From contig NZ_WVNW01000003.1 in assembly GCF_013179285.1 (NCBI RefSeq), forward strand, positions 248,001 through 312,000: 64,000 nucleotides of DNA, in the 5' to 3' direction. Below, piece by piece: positions 34,495 to 43,648 of the stretch (within the stretch, counting starts at the first letter, position 1; every line of letters starts with the position of its first letter). Made by a program: the position numbers and the translations under genes. The stretch is from Roseobacter sp. HKCCD6576-2. GTDB lineage: Bacteria > Pseudomonadota > Alphaproteobacteria > Rhodobacterales > Rhodobacteraceae. Below the pieces are notes generated by a model that was given only the letters and a program-made list of their open reading frames with translations, was not told the origin of the DNA and did no database searches.

Positions 34495-35799
34495 ATGCGG
34501 TTTTCGGTGTTTTTTGTGCAAGCCTGTGTTGCGGCGGCACTTGGATTTGGAGCGGCACCGTCGGCAACGGCGCAAACTGTGAGCGATATTGGCGGACCGG
34601 CAGAGGTGCCGCCCGCGAGTTATTCGGCAAACCAATATGTCGACAGCCGCGGCTGCGTCTTTATCCGCGCGGGATTTGGTGGCCAGACCAACTGGGTGCC
34701 GCGTGTCAGCCGCTCCCGTGAGGTGCTGTGCGGTTATCAGCCCTCGCTTCCGGTCCAAACGGCAGCACCGCCCGCGCCGCAGACGCGCCCTGCCGCACAG
34801 GCCCCCGCGCGGACGGCAACGGTCGCCCCGCGCCCGAGCACGGTCGCGCCCAGACCCCAGACTGCGGCGGCAGCGCCTCAGCCTAGCGCAACCAGCGGGC
34901 AGGTCTTTCGCCCCGCCGGTGCCGCCAACACCGCCGGGTCGTCCCGGCCCCAACCATCTCGCAGTGTAACGACGATCCGGCAGGAACCAGCTGCGCCGAC
35001 GCGTGTGGCGACAGGCCGCGTCGCGTCGAACGCGGCCACGTCATGCCCAAATGCGCCCGCGTCCGCTCAACCCTATCTGCGGGGCGACGGCCTGCGATGT
35101 GGCCCGCAACCGCAACACCCGGGGGATCTCGCGCGGAACATCTCCGGTCAGGCGATTGGCGGCGGCGCGCGGTCGTCGCGGCCCGGTCCGAGGATTTCTG
35201 CGGCGGACGCGGTTATTCCGGTCCAACCTCACATCCCCGATGGGTATCGCATGGCCTGGGACGATGGCCGCTTGAACCCCAATCGCGGGCCGCGCACGGC
35301 ATATGGGGATCAGCAAATGGCGATGATTTGGACCGACGGTCTACCGCGTCAGCAGGTGCAGTGGGTCCGGGCGGCAGATGCCAATGGGCAGCCGGTTTAC
35401 GTTAGCCGAATGAGTCAGAACACCGCCGGCGTGAGCGGCAGCATCGCGCCCGCGCCCGTTGTGTCGACGCGGAACCCCGCCGCAGCGTCGGTTCCCGGTA
35501 CGCGGACCCGGACCGTGATCGGCCCTCGCCTCGACGCCCCGAGCAGTCGCGCGACGCCAGAGAGCGCCGAAGGACATCGGTTCGTCTTGGTCGGTCGGTA
35601 TGGCAGCCAGGCCGATGCACGGATCGCGCGGGATCGGCTGGCCGCGGGTGGCTTGGGCGCGAGTATTGGCCAATCCGAGCGCGGCGGTCGCACGAATTTC
35701 GTGGTCTTGGCCGGGCCGTATGGCGATGCGGCCTCCTTGAGCAATGCGTTGCAGACGGCGCGTGGTGCTGGATTTAGCGGCGCGATGACGCGTCGCTAA
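34495..35799 (+). CDS. secreted SPOR-domain protein with Pro/Ala-rich linker
   Basis: 434 residues from ATG 34495; a GGGGGG run just upstream serves as ribosome site, and an in-frame TTG at 34483 is less likely. Signal peptide to about SATAQT. Residues 25-80 hold a cysteine-bearing segment (SRGCVFIRAGFGGQTNWVPR), then a long Pro/Ala/Arg/Thr-rich, probably disordered linker (about 85-170), a second Cys-bearing segment, and a SPOR domain at about 358-434 (FVLVGRYGSQADARIARDRL, FVVLAGPYGDAASL). SPOR binds denuded peptidoglycan glycan at septa, so a periplasmic cell-envelope or division role is likely. Stand-alone gene. Confidence 0.85.
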   Translation: MRFSVFFVQACVAAALGFGAAPSATAQTVSDIGGPAEVPPASYSANQYVDSRGCVFIRAGFGGQTNWVPRVSRSREVLCGYQPSLPVQTAAPPAPQTRPAAQAPARTATVAPRPSTVAPRPQTAAAAPQPSATSGQVFRPAGAANTAGSSRPQPSRSVTTIRQEPAAPTRVATGRVASNAATSCPNAPASAQPYLRGDGLRCGPQPQHPGDLARNISGQAIGGGARSSRPGPRISAADAVIPVQPHIPDGYRMAWDDGRLNPNRGPRTAYGDQQMAMIWTDGLPRQQVQWVRAADANGQPVYVSRMSQNTAGVSGSIAPAPVVSTRNPAAASVPGTRTRTVIGPRLDAPSSRATPESAEGHRFVLVGRYGSQADARIARDRLAAGGLGASIGQSERGGRTNFVVLAGPYGDAASLSNALQTARGAGFSGAMTRR

Positions 35800-35807
35800 G
35801 ACCTCGG

Positions 35808-36824
35808 TCAGCTGCCGCAGATTTGCTGCAACGCGACCCAGCTTTCATCGGGGAGGAGCGGCGCGCGCAGGCGCGCCCGCATCGGATCGCCTTCGATCAG
35901 CGGCAGGGTGGTTTCGCCGGAGAGATCCAAGGCAAAGGCATAGGGGGCCGAGGATATCTCAACTGCGGCAAAACGGGCCAAAAGCGGTTCGGCATCCAGC
36001 GGCAGCGGCGTGCGCGTCAACAGGGTAACGGCGTGATCATGGAGATAGCTCTGGTCGATCTGGCCTGTTGTGAGCATCCGGAACGCGGCGATTAGACCCG
36101 CCTCTTCAAAGAGGCGCTCAGCGGGGTCCTGCATCGCGCGGCGCTCATCTTCGGCAACAAGGAACCCGGCGAGGACTTCGGGCGTCTCATAGTCTTCGAC
36201 CAGCGAGCGGTTCAGGACCATGATATTGCCCGGCAAATGCGCGGACCCCGGCACCGAAGACGGCAGCACGACCAAGCGGGGTGGATCGGTGCCAAGGGTG
36301 CTGCGCGCCAGCCGCGCCAGGGCCGTGACCCCAGCTGGATCGCCGCAGGGTCGCCCCGCGAGTTCGGCCATTTCGGCGAGAATTTGGCGACCGAGCTCTG
36401 CCCGTTTGGCCTCAGGAAGGACACTCGCTGTCTGCCGGAGCACGGCACCTGGGAGCCAGAAAACCACCACGGCGAGGACCAGAATGCTGAGCCCGGCGCC
36501 CAGAATGAGCCGCAAGCGGCCCGGATGCGGCCGTGACCGTTCGATGACACCGCGGACCTTTTCGATTGCAGCGATCATCTCTGGTTCACTGATTTCGAGG
36601 AGTTCGTCGGCCTCCACATCTGGCGCATAGAGCGCTGGCATTTTACCTGGATTGAGGCGGTGCACGGCAGGCAGAGACCAATGCGATAGCGCGGTTTCGC
36701 TGAGCGTCGAGATCATCAGCGTGGCATCACCAAGAGACACCAAGACCTCGCGGCGCTGGCTGTCTTCGGTCTCGCGCCAGAGGCCGGTGGCCTCAAGCCG
36801 CTGATATTCACTGAGCGCGGTCAT
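35808..36824 (-). CDS. membrane protein resembling M48 peptidases but lacking HExxH
   Basis: 338 residues. A cytosolic N-terminal part of about 100 residues, one membrane segment (about 105-126, LRLILGAGLSILVLAVVVFW), then an extracytoplasmic domain. Residues 183-229 (RLVVLPSSVPGSAHLPGN, IMVLNRSLVEDYETPEVLAG, FLVAEDERR) follow the pattern of M48 metallopeptidases around their zinc site, where the family has HExxH; here that stretch reads VAEDER. It is therefore probably a non-catalytic relative. Function unknown. It is convergent with the SPOR gene, nine bases apart at the 3' ends. Confidence 0.7.
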   Translation of the reverse strand: MTALSEYQRLEATGLWRETEDSQRREVLVSLGDATLMISTLSETALSHWSLPAVHRLNPGKMPALYAPDVEADELLEISEPEMIAAIEKVRGVIERSRPHPGRLRLILGAGLSILVLAVVVFWLPGAVLRQTASVLPEAKRAELGRQILAEMAELAGRPCGDPAGVTALARLARSTLGTDPPRLVVLPSSVPGSAHLPGNIMVLNRSLVEDYETPEVLAGFLVAEDERRAMQDPAERLFEEAGLIAAFRMLTTGQIDQSYLHDHAVTLLTRTPLPLDAEPLLARFAAVEISSAPYAFALDLSGETTLPLIEGDPMRARLRAPLLPDESWVALQQICGS

Positions 36825-36884
36825 GCCTGTGTGTGCTGCCCTTGTTTTGCCGACAGGATAGCCGAAGGCGAAAACCCGCTCAAC

Positions 36885-38462
36885 TTAAAGCTCGAGACGG
36901 CGGGTGATGCCGATATTGCGCAGGAAGGTCTCATCATGGCTGACCACCAGAAGCGCCCCGTCATAGGCGTTGAGCCCCGCCTCAATCGCCGCAATCGCGT
37001 CGAGATCGAGATGGTTGGTCGGTTCGTCCAAGATCAGGAGCCTGGGCGGACGTTTGCCGCCAAGCGTACAGGCGAGGCCCGCGCGCAGCATTTGGCCACC
37101 GCTCAGCGTGCCCGCCATTTGCAGCGCGGCATCGGCGCGGAACAGAAACCGCGCAAGCGCGGCGCGGCAGGTATTTTCATCGGCCTCGGGATTTAGGGCG
37201 CGGAAATTGTCGCGCAGGGTTAGGCTAGGGTCGAGCAGGCGGACATGTTGGTCCAGCATCGCGTGATCCGGCAGGATCGTGACGGTGCCGGACGCAGAGG
37301 AGAGATTGCCGGTGAGCAGGTTAAGCAGGGTCGATTTGCCGATCCCGTTCGGGCCGGTGATCGCGACGCGTTCGGCGCCGGTCATCTGGATCGAAACGTC
37401 GCGGATGATGGGGCGCTCCGCATTGCCGCCGCCGGTCAACTCTTGCGCCTTCAGCACGGTTTGACCACTGGCGAGCCCCGTCGGTGCGAGATCAAGTTTC
37501 AGGGGCGTCAGACGTTCGACCCGCGCGGCAGCCTCCGTCACCGCGCTTTGCGTCTCATCCACCTGTTTCTCAGCGAGGCGTGACATGGCCCCACCGGTCG
37601 CTTCGCTTCGGGCTTTGGCCTTATCGGCGGCGATTTTGGGCATGTCGCCCCGAGCGCGTTTCGCCCGGCCGGTGCGGTCTTTGCGCGCCTTGCGTTCCAG
37701 AGCTGTCTGCCGCTTGCGGGCGATCTCGGTCGCATGGCGTTCTGCGGTATTGAGATCATGGGCGGCGGCGGCAAGTTCCAAAGATTTCTGCGCCTGATAG
37801 AAGCTGTAATTGCCGCCATAATGGGTCGCACCCAGGGAGGTCAGTTCGGTGATTGAGTCCATGATTTCAAGGAGATCACGGTCATGGCTCACGATGATCG
37901 CGCCGCCTTTCCAGCTTTGTAACAGGTCAAACACCGCATCCCGACCTGCGCGATCGAGATTGTTGGTCGGCTCATCGAGCAGGAGAAAGTCGGGCTCGGC
38001 AAAGATCAAGGCGGCGAGGCGGGCACGAGTTTGTTGGCCGCCAGAGAGATGATCGAGCGGCACCTCAGGGGCGGTATCGAGACCGACGCGGGAGAGAGCC
38101 GCCTGGATGCGAGCCTCAAGCGTCCAGTCGGCCGCTGCAAGATCCTCGGCGCTGGCCGCGCCCGCTTCGGCGCGAGACAGGATTGCGAGAGCCTCGCGTG
38201 CCCCAAACAGATCGGCGATGGTCTGGCCCGCGGGCGGCTGCGCCTGCTGCTGGAGCAGGGCGGTGGTGCCGTCGCAAGTGATCTGTCCTGCTTGCGGGAT
38301 TAGACTGCGATGAATCAGATGCAAGAGCGTCGTCTTGCCGACGCCATTTCGCCCGACCAGACCGATCAGGCCGGGGCCGAATTGTAGGGTGAGATCAGTG
38401 AAAAGCGGGTTCTGGTCAGGTGTGGACCAGGAGAGGTTCGAAAGCTGGATCGTGCAAGGCAT
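36885..38462 (-). CDS. ABC-F family ATPase
   Basis: 525 residues from ATG 38462 (a TTG at 38480 adds six codons). Two ABC domains in one chain without membrane segments: Walker A GRNGVGKTT and GPNGIGKST; signatures LSGGQQTRARLAAL and LSGGQMLRAGLACTL; Walker B LLLDEPTNNLD and LLILDEPTNHLD. Between them a charged linker of about 80 residues (RKRQTALERKARKDRTGRAK) corresponds to the P-site tRNA-interaction motif. ABC-F proteins act on the ribosome as translation factors or confer antibiotic protection; this one is not one of the four E. coli-like types with certainty. Confidence 0.92.
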   Translation of the reverse strand: MPCTIQLSNLSWSTPDQNPLFTDLTLQFGPGLIGLVGRNGVGKTTLLHLIHRSLIPQAGQITCDGTTALLQQQAQPPAGQTIADLFGAREALAILSRAEAGAASAEDLAAADWTLEARIQAALSRVGLDTAPEVPLDHLSGGQQTRARLAALIFAEPDFLLLDEPTNNLDRAGRDAVFDLLQSWKGGAIIVSHDRDLLEIMDSITELTSLGATHYGGNYSFYQAQKSLELAAAAHDLNTAERHATEIARKRQTALERKARKDRTGRAKRARGDMPKIAADKAKARSEATGGAMSRLAEKQVDETQSAVTEAAARVERLTPLKLDLAPTGLASGQTVLKAQELTGGGNAERPIIRDVSIQMTGAERVAITGPNGIGKSTLLNLLTGNLSSASGTVTILPDHAMLDQHVRLLDPSLTLRDNFRALNPEADENTCRAALARFLFRADAALQMAGTLSGGQMLRAGLACTLGGKRPPRLLILDEPTNHLDLDAIAAIEAGLNAYDGALLVVSHDETFLRNIGITRRLEL

Positions 38463-38583
38463 GAGCGGTAATTTCCACAAGGACAGGGGCGCGCGAGGCG
38501 GGTGTCGGGTGGAAATTGCTCATGTCAGGGAACTCCAATTGCTCTGCTGTTGAGATAGGCACGCGCCAGGTGGCGATCAAGGT

Positions 38584-40215
38584 TCAGAGGCTCTTGGCCT
38601 GCTGCCTCAGCTCGAATTTCTGAATCTTGCCGGTAGAGGTTTTCGGCAGTTCGGTGAAGATCACATGTTTCGGCGTTTTGAACCCGGCGAGGCGTTGGCG
38701 GGTGAAGGCAATCAGCTCCGCCTCGGTCGCCGTCGCGCCCTCTTTCAACTCAACAAAGGCGCAGGGCACCTCGCCCCATTTCTCATCCGGCTTGGCGACG
38801 ATGGCGCAGAGCGAGACCGACGGGTGATGCATCAGCGCGCCCTCGACCTCCACCGAGCTGACGTTTTCGCCGCCGGAGATGATGATATCCTTCGCGCGGT
38901 CGGCAATTTGCACATAAGAATCAGGGTGTTGGAGAGCGATGTCCCCGGTGTGGAAATAGCCCCCTTGGAAGGCCTCCGCCGTTGCGCGCGGGTTCTTGTA
39001 ATAGCCTTTCATGACCGCATTGCCGCGCATCATGATCTCCCCCAGGGCCGCGCCATCCATCGGAATCTGCGCCATGGTCTCAGGCGCCATCACCGTCACA
39101 TGGTCCATATTTGGGAAGGCCACGCCTTGGCGCGCCTTGATCCCGGCGCGCTCTTCAGGTGGCAGATCATCCCAGAGCCCATCTTGCCAGGTGCATTCTG
39201 TGGCTGGGCCATAGACCTCGGTCAGGCCATAGACTTGGGTCACGTGGAAGCCCATGGTTTCAATGGCGGCGAGCGTCGCGGCGGCGGGCGGTGCACCGGC
39301 GGTAAAGACCTCGACGGTATGGTCAAAGGCCCGGCGCTCTTCGTCTTTGGCGTTGACGATCATGTTCAGGACAATCGGTGCGCCGCCAAAATGGGTCACG
39401 CCCTCATCGGCAATGGCGTTATAGATGTTTTCCGCAGTGATCTCGCGGCAGCAGACGGTTGTACCGCCAAGCGCGGGCATGCCCCAGACATGGCACCAAT
39501 TGTTGCAATGGAAGAGCGGGACAATGGTCAAATAACGTGGGTAGAGCGTCATCCGCCAAGAGATCGGCGTGCCCATGGTGATCAGATAAGCGCCGCGGTG
39601 GTGATAGACCACGCCTTTGGGCCGGCCCGTGGTGCCCGAGGTATAGTTGAGCGCAATCGACTCCCATTCATCCTCCGGCATGATCCAAGGCGCATCCGGG
39701 TCGCCCTCGGCCAAGAGCGCGTCATAGGTCAGATGGCGGCCGGAGGCGTGATACCCCGCTTGCTCATCCGGCACTTCGACGATCAGCGGCGGTTCACCCT
39801 CCATCGCGCCGATGGCGGCCTCCAGCACGGTGAGGAACTGGGTGTCGGCCAGCACGATTTTCGCCTCGCCATGGTCGAGGATATAGCTGATCGTGCCGGG
39901 GTCGAGACGGATGTTGATGCTGTTGAGCACGGCACCCGCCGCGGGCACGCCAAAATGCGCCTCCACATGGGCCGGGAGGTTGGGCAAGAGGGCCGCCACC
40001 ACATCGCCCGGCGCGACGCCGCGTTTTGTCAGCGCCGAGGCAAGGCGCGAGACGCGGGCGTGGTATTCAACATAATTGGTACGGAAACGGCCATAGATCA
40101 GCGCCTCGCGCGTTGGAAAGACGGTCGCCGCGCGTGCGAGATGGGAGAGGGGCGTCAGCGGCACGTAATTCGCCGGACGCTTCTCAAGGCCCGTTTCGTC
40201 TTTCATCCAGCCCAT
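38584..40215 (-). CDS. acyl-CoA synthetase (AMP-forming)
   Basis: 543 residues. Activates a carboxylic acid to its CoA ester via acyl-AMP. Motifs: YTSGTTGRPKGVVYHHRGAY (P-loop), YGLTEVYGPATECTW, GYFHTGDIALQHPDSYVQIADRAKD with the hinge Asp, and catalytic lysine in PKTSTGKIQKFEL. Family resemblance is to medium-chain acyl-CoA ligases; the 3-methylmercaptopropionyl-CoA ligases (DmdB) of marine roseobacters are in this group, so that substrate is possible but cannot be told by eye. No membrane segment. Stands alone between an ABC-F gene and a sulfotransferase-like gene. Confidence 0.9.
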   Translation of the reverse strand: MGWMKDETGLEKRPANYVPLTPLSHLARAATVFPTREALIYGRFRTNYVEYHARVSRLASALTKRGVAPGDVVAALLPNLPAHVEAHFGVPAAGAVLNSINIRLDPGTISYILDHGEAKIVLADTQFLTVLEAAIGAMEGEPPLIVEVPDEQAGYHASGRHLTYDALLAEGDPDAPWIMPEDEWESIALNYTSGTTGRPKGVVYHHRGAYLITMGTPISWRMTLYPRYLTIVPLFHCNNWCHVWGMPALGGTTVCCREITAENIYNAIADEGVTHFGGAPIVLNMIVNAKDEERRAFDHTVEVFTAGAPPAAATLAAIETMGFHVTQVYGLTEVYGPATECTWQDGLWDDLPPEERAGIKARQGVAFPNMDHVTVMAPETMAQIPMDGAALGEIMMRGNAVMKGYYKNPRATAEAFQGGYFHTGDIALQHPDSYVQIADRAKDIIISGGENVSSVEVEGALMHHPSVSLCAIVAKPDEKWGEVPCAFVELKEGATATEAELIAFTRQRLAGFKTPKHVIFTELPKTSTGKIQKFELRQQAKSL

Positions 40216-40316
40216 GCCAGTCCCCCGTTTCGACGCTCGTTCACGCGAGTATGGGGCGGGGCGGGAGGCTTGAAAAGGGGCTGATCCGCGATCGGGAAGT
40301 GGATAGGCTGCGGCTT

Positions 40317-40964
40317 ATGATCATCTCACCTGGGCGGCGCTATATCTTCGTGCATATCCCGAAAACCGGCGGGACCTCGATGGCCTTGGCGCTGGAGGCG
40401 CGGGCCAAAGCCGATGACATCCTAATCGGCGATACACCAAAGGCGCAGCGTCGGAAGCGGCGGCTCAAAGATGTGCGTACAGTGGGGCGGCTTTGGAAAC
40501 ACTCAACCTTGGCCGATGTGGAGGGGCTGATCACCGAAAAGGAGATGGCCGAGTTCTTTGTTTTCACCTTGGTTCGGAACCCGTGGGATCGGATCGTTAG
40601 CCTCTATCATTGGCTGCAGACTCAAAACTTCGATCACCCGATGGTGCCCTTGGCGCACGGTTTGGACTTTGAACGCTTCGTAACCCATGCCGACGTGGCG
40701 CAGAGGGTCCGCGCGCAGCCATACCGGATGTTTACACGCGGCCCGTCCGGGGTGGATCATGCGGATGCTTATCTGCGTCTGGAACATCTGGAAGAGGATT
40801 TGACACCGCTGGAGGCGCATCTGGATTTCCGGCTCCAAATACCAGTTGAGAATGCCTCTGATCGTCGGGCGGATTATCGGAGCTATTATAGCGACAGGGC
40901 GCAAGAGGCCGTGGCACAGGCTTGCGCCGAGGATATCGCACGGTTCGGATATGCGTTTGGGTGA
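40317..40964 (+). CDS. sulfotransferase-family protein
   Basis: 215 residues from ATG 40317; the frame is open much farther upstream, but that part is antisense to the acyl-CoA synthetase gene. Near the start FVHIPKTGGTSMALAL is the 5'-phosphosulfate-binding loop for PAPS, and VRNPWDRIVSLYHWL is the 3'-phosphate-binding segment. The family (sulfotransferase 2-like) sulfates carbohydrates or other surface molecules. Acceptor unknown. It is short for the family and has no membrane anchor. No partner genes for cell-surface polysaccharide are adjacent. Confidence 0.85.
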   Translation: MIISPGRRYIFVHIPKTGGTSMALALEARAKADDILIGDTPKAQRRKRRLKDVRTVGRLWKHSTLADVEGLITEKEMAEFFVFTLVRNPWDRIVSLYHWLQTQNFDHPMVPLAHGLDFERFVTHADVAQRVRAQPYRMFTRGPSGVDHADAYLRLEHLEEDLTPLEAHLDFRLQIPVENASDRRADYRSYYSDRAQEAVAQACAEDIARFGYAFG

Positions 40965-41020
40965 ATGTGTGGCCGTTTTGAGCCCAAACTGAAGGACGCT
41001 GCTTGCTGCAACAATGTCTG

Positions 41021-41926
41021 CTATCCGGCCAACTCCTTGGCTAACCATGCAAGAAGCTGTTCCGCCTTAGGGTGTAGATTTCGGCCCGCACCGCGAAACA
41101 CTGATATCTCTGTCGGTCGCTCCAGGACTTGCTCACATGGCCTGATCAGTTTGCCCTCAGCGATCAAGCCTTCGGTTGTGCGCTTCCATCCAAGCGCAAC
41201 ACCCTGGCCTGCGACGGCGGCCTGCAATGCTAGGGGATAGCTGTCGAACGGCACAAGGCGAGAACGTCTTGGAAGCCGCTCACCGATACCTTCGAACCAG
41301 TGTTGCCATTCCATCCAGTCCTGCGGAACGACAGAGTGTGACAGGAGAGGGAACGCCGGCAGATCATCTGGCTTAAGCGGAAGAACCTGATCGGATACGA
41401 GCGTTGGCGCGCAAACCGGGAAAATGTCGTCCGCTGCCGTAAAAGCCAGCCGTGCCGAACCGGACGCACGGCCTGAAGTTTGTATGGCCAGATCGAAGCC
41501 CTCTGGTGTTTCCGTCAACGGCTTGAGGGAACTCACCACGCGCAGTTCAACTCCGGGGTTCTGTTCGTGGAAGCGAGCCAGGCGCGGCATGAGCCAATAG
41601 AACGCCTCGCAAAGCTGGCAGTGAAGCACTAACTCGCTCGATCGCTTTTCGCCTTGAAGCAGCGCAATCTCAGCCGCCACGTCCGAGAGCGCGTCCGCAA
41701 CGGCTCGTCCCAGTCGTCTGCCCGCGTCCGTCAGGAACACCGCTCTGTTCCGGCGTTCAAACAGGAGTATTCCCATTTCCTTTTCCAGAAGCTGGATCTG
41801 CTTGCTTATCGCCGTCTGTGTCAGACCAAGCTCGATGGCGGCCAGAGAAAAGCTCTCATGACGCGCCGCAGCTTCAAATGGCTTCAAACGAGACAGCGGT
41901 GGCAACTTGCGGTTTGTATCATCCAT
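41021..41926 (-). CDS. LysR-family transcriptional regulator
   Basis: 301 residues. The N-terminal winged HTH (PPLSRLKPFEAAARHESFSL, LTQTAISKQIQLLEKEMGIL, FERRNRAVFLTDAGRRL) is followed by an effector domain (ELVLHCQLCEAFYWLMPRLA, LRVVSSLKPLTETPEGFDLA). It resembles the GcvA/AmpR-like branch in its N-terminal pattern. It diverges from the EamA gene, with 90 bases between starts containing an inverted repeat; LysR proteins usually control the divergent gene. Probable targets are therefore the EamA and LysE exporter genes. Confidence 0.93.
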   Translation of the reverse strand: MDDTNRKLPPLSRLKPFEAAARHESFSLAAIELGLTQTAISKQIQLLEKEMGILLFERRNRAVFLTDAGRRLGRAVADALSDVAAEIALLQGEKRSSELVLHCQLCEAFYWLMPRLARFHEQNPGVELRVVSSLKPLTETPEGFDLAIQTSGRASGSARLAFTAADDIFPVCAPTLVSDQVLPLKPDDLPAFPLLSHSVVPQDWMEWQHWFEGIGERLPRRSRLVPFDSYPLALQAAVAGQGVALGWKRTTEGLIAEGKLIRPCEQVLERPTEISVFRGAGRNLHPKAEQLLAWLAKELAG

Positions 41927-41980
41927 GAAAAAAACTCATGCAAATTCTCGGGAAACTCCTTTTTTATTTTGGATGATACA
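41915..41980. promoter_or_regulatory. long-spaced inverted repeat in the LysR-EamA intergenic region
   Basis: TGTATCATCC (41915-41924) and GGATGATACA (41971-41980) are a perfect 10-base inverted repeat with 46 bases between. The left arm lies in the first codons of the LysR gene. An AT-rich run (TTTTTTATTTT) lies just before the right arm. It may be a paired regulator site or a duplicated start region. Confidence 0.4.
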
Positions 41981-42016
41981 TGATTTTCATGGGGTATCGA
42001 AGCATGTCGCATAGGT

Positions 42017-42949
42017 GTGACGAAAATGGCGAGCCCGGCTCAAAAGCACCAGACGCAACGCGCGATATTGGCGATTGTTGCCTCCGTCGCCGCTTTGTCG
42101 CTCGGGGATGCTGTCATAAAGGCAACGGGCCTCTCATTGCCGCTCTGGCAGATGTACATTTTGCGCTCCGCCCTGGTCTTGCCTGCCTTGTGGTGGCTGG
42201 CACGCCGGCAGGGATTGATCGCCCTGCATGCGCCGTTTTGGATCATGATCCGCGGCGTGCTTCTGGTCGTCATGTGGCTGAGTTACTATGCTTCTTTGCC
42301 GCTTATGCCGCTGTCTTTAGCGGCGGCGGCCTACTACACCGGGCCGCTGTTTATCGTCGCGCTATCTGCCGTGACCGCGCGCCGCTGGCCAACAGGTCGC
42401 GCGATCTTTGCCATTTTCTGTGGTTTTCTCGGGGTGTTGATGATTATCAGGCCCGACACATCAGGCTTCGAGATCGCGACCTTGCTGCCTGTCATCGCCG
42501 CCTTTCTTTACGCCTGCGCGATGGTGCTGACGTCTGCAAAGTGCCAAGTAGAAAGTCCTTTCGTATTGGCCCTGGCTCTGAATATGACCTTCATTGTCGC
42601 TGGCGCAGCCCTCGGTGTTTTTTCTGGACGTGAAGGATCGGTCGTCCTTGGTCCGTGGCAACCCGTTGATCTGACACTGTTCGCAACCGTCGCTGCACTT
42701 GCCGCCCTGATCCTGATCGGAAGTGTGGGTGCAGCCTATGCCTATCAGAACGGGCCACCAACCACGGTCGCCGCGTTCGATTACAGCTATCTGGTGTTCA
42801 GCCTGCTCTGGGGGGCGCTATTCTTCAGCGAGTTACCGGGCACCATCGCTTTGATTGGGATATTCGTTATTCTCGGGGCGGGTATTTTCGCCATGCCATC
42901 TGGTATGGGCGGGCGACGACGGCGGAGTGGAGCTAAGAATGAGCATTGA
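42017..42949 (+). CDS. EamA/DMT-superfamily transporter
   Basis: 310 residues from GTG 42017 (ATG 42026 also possible). About ten membrane helices in two EamA halves: the first includes ILAIVASVAALSLGDAVIKA and VLLVVMWLSYYASLPLMPLS, the second AGAALGVFSG and LILIGSVGAAYAYQNGPPTT. The GDAVIK and SYYAS...PLS segments are typical of RhaT/YdcZ-like drug/metabolite exporters. Likely exports an amino acid or metabolite; substrate unknown. Its 3' end overlaps the LysE gene by 11 bases, so both are expressed together, probably under the divergent LysR protein. Confidence 0.9.
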   Translation: MTKMASPAQKHQTQRAILAIVASVAALSLGDAVIKATGLSLPLWQMYILRSALVLPALWWLARRQGLIALHAPFWIMIRGVLLVVMWLSYYASLPLMPLSLAAAAYYTGPLFIVALSAVTARRWPTGRAIFAIFCGFLGVLMIIRPDTSGFEIATLLPVIAAFLYACAMVLTSAKCQVESPFVLALALNMTFIVAGAALGVFSGREGSVVLGPWQPVDLTLFATVAALAALILIGSVGAAYAYQNGPPTTVAAFDYSYLVFSLLWGALFFSELPGTIALIGIFVILGAGIFAMPSGMGGRRRRSGAKNEH

Positions 42950-43562
42950 AACCTGGCTGGCTTACATCGCTGCCTATACGATTATCTCACTTATCCCTGG
43001 CCCGAGCGTTTTCATGGTACTGGGTCAGTCCCTTTCGCGTGGTTTGGGTGCGGCAACATTCTGTATACTGGGAGATGTGTTTGGTGGCATAGTCGTCATG
43101 ACGGTCTCCTATGTCGGTCTCGGCGTCCTTCTGGCAGCATCGAGCGAAGCTTTCTTTCTGCTCAAATGGGCGGGCGTGGCCTATATGGCATGGCTGGGAT
43201 ACGGGCAGATCAAAGTTGCACGTCGACTTCGTGAAGAGGATTTGGCCCTGCAATCGTTCACCGGATTTCGCTCCGCCAGCATGAGGGCAGGCTTTCTAAC
43301 CGGGGTCCTCAACCCGAAGGCCATCATGTTTTACATTGCGTTCCTGGCTCAGTTCATGAACCCGGCCCTGCCCATGACGCCTCAATTCCTAATCCTGATG
43401 CTGACGTCTAGCGTCGTCGTGTTTGTCGTTCTGATAGGGTACGCTCTCTTGGCGATGCAGGCCCGACGCAAGCTGACAAGTCTACGCGCCCGAAAGTCGA
43501 TGGGATACGCCGGAGGTTCCTTCCTTTTGGGCGGCAGCGTCTGGATGGCGGCGACGCGATAA
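42939..43562 (+). CDS. LysE/RhtB-family amino acid exporter
   Basis: 207 residues from ATG 42939, with GGAG six bases upstream, inside the end of the EamA gene. Six hydrophobic segments; family signatures SLIPGPSVFMVLGQSLSRGL near the N-terminus, LKWAGVAYMAWLGY, FLTGVLNPKAIMFYIAFLAQF and the C-terminal VVVFVVLIGYALLA. Exports an amino acid such as homoserine, lysine or threonine; not decided by sequence. Two hairpins follow its stop codon. Confidence 0.93.
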   Translation: MSIETWLAYIAAYTIISLIPGPSVFMVLGQSLSRGLGAATFCILGDVFGGIVVMTVSYVGLGVLLAASSEAFFLLKWAGVAYMAWLGYGQIKVARRLREEDLALQSFTGFRSASMRAGFLTGVLNPKAIMFYIAFLAQFMNPALPMTPQFLILMLTSSVVVFVVLIGYALLAMQARRKLTSLRARKSMGYAGGSFLLGGSVWMAATR

Positions 43563-43599
43563 ACCAGCGATTCACCGACCGCCTCCGAAGGGGAGCAGA

Positions 43600-43641
43600 G
43601 TCCGCAAAGCGGACTAGCGGGCGCTCTGGTGGAGCGCCCGC
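43600..43641. terminator. two adjacent hairpins between convergent LysE and fadB-like genes
   Basis: GTCCGC/GCGGAC (43600-43605, 43609-43614) and GCGGGCGCTC/GAGCGCCCGC (43617-43626, 43632-43641, loop TGGTG). They lie in the 86 bases between the converging stop codons. No strong T run, but position and stem strength suggest bidirectional termination. Confidence 0.55.
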
Positions 43642-43648
43642 CGATAGC

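Noticed and set aside
40965-41240. Frame starting MCGRF, the signature of YedK proteins
   Set aside because: Only the first five residues match, the rest is antisense to the LysR gene; the real YedK gene is at 59463-60128.
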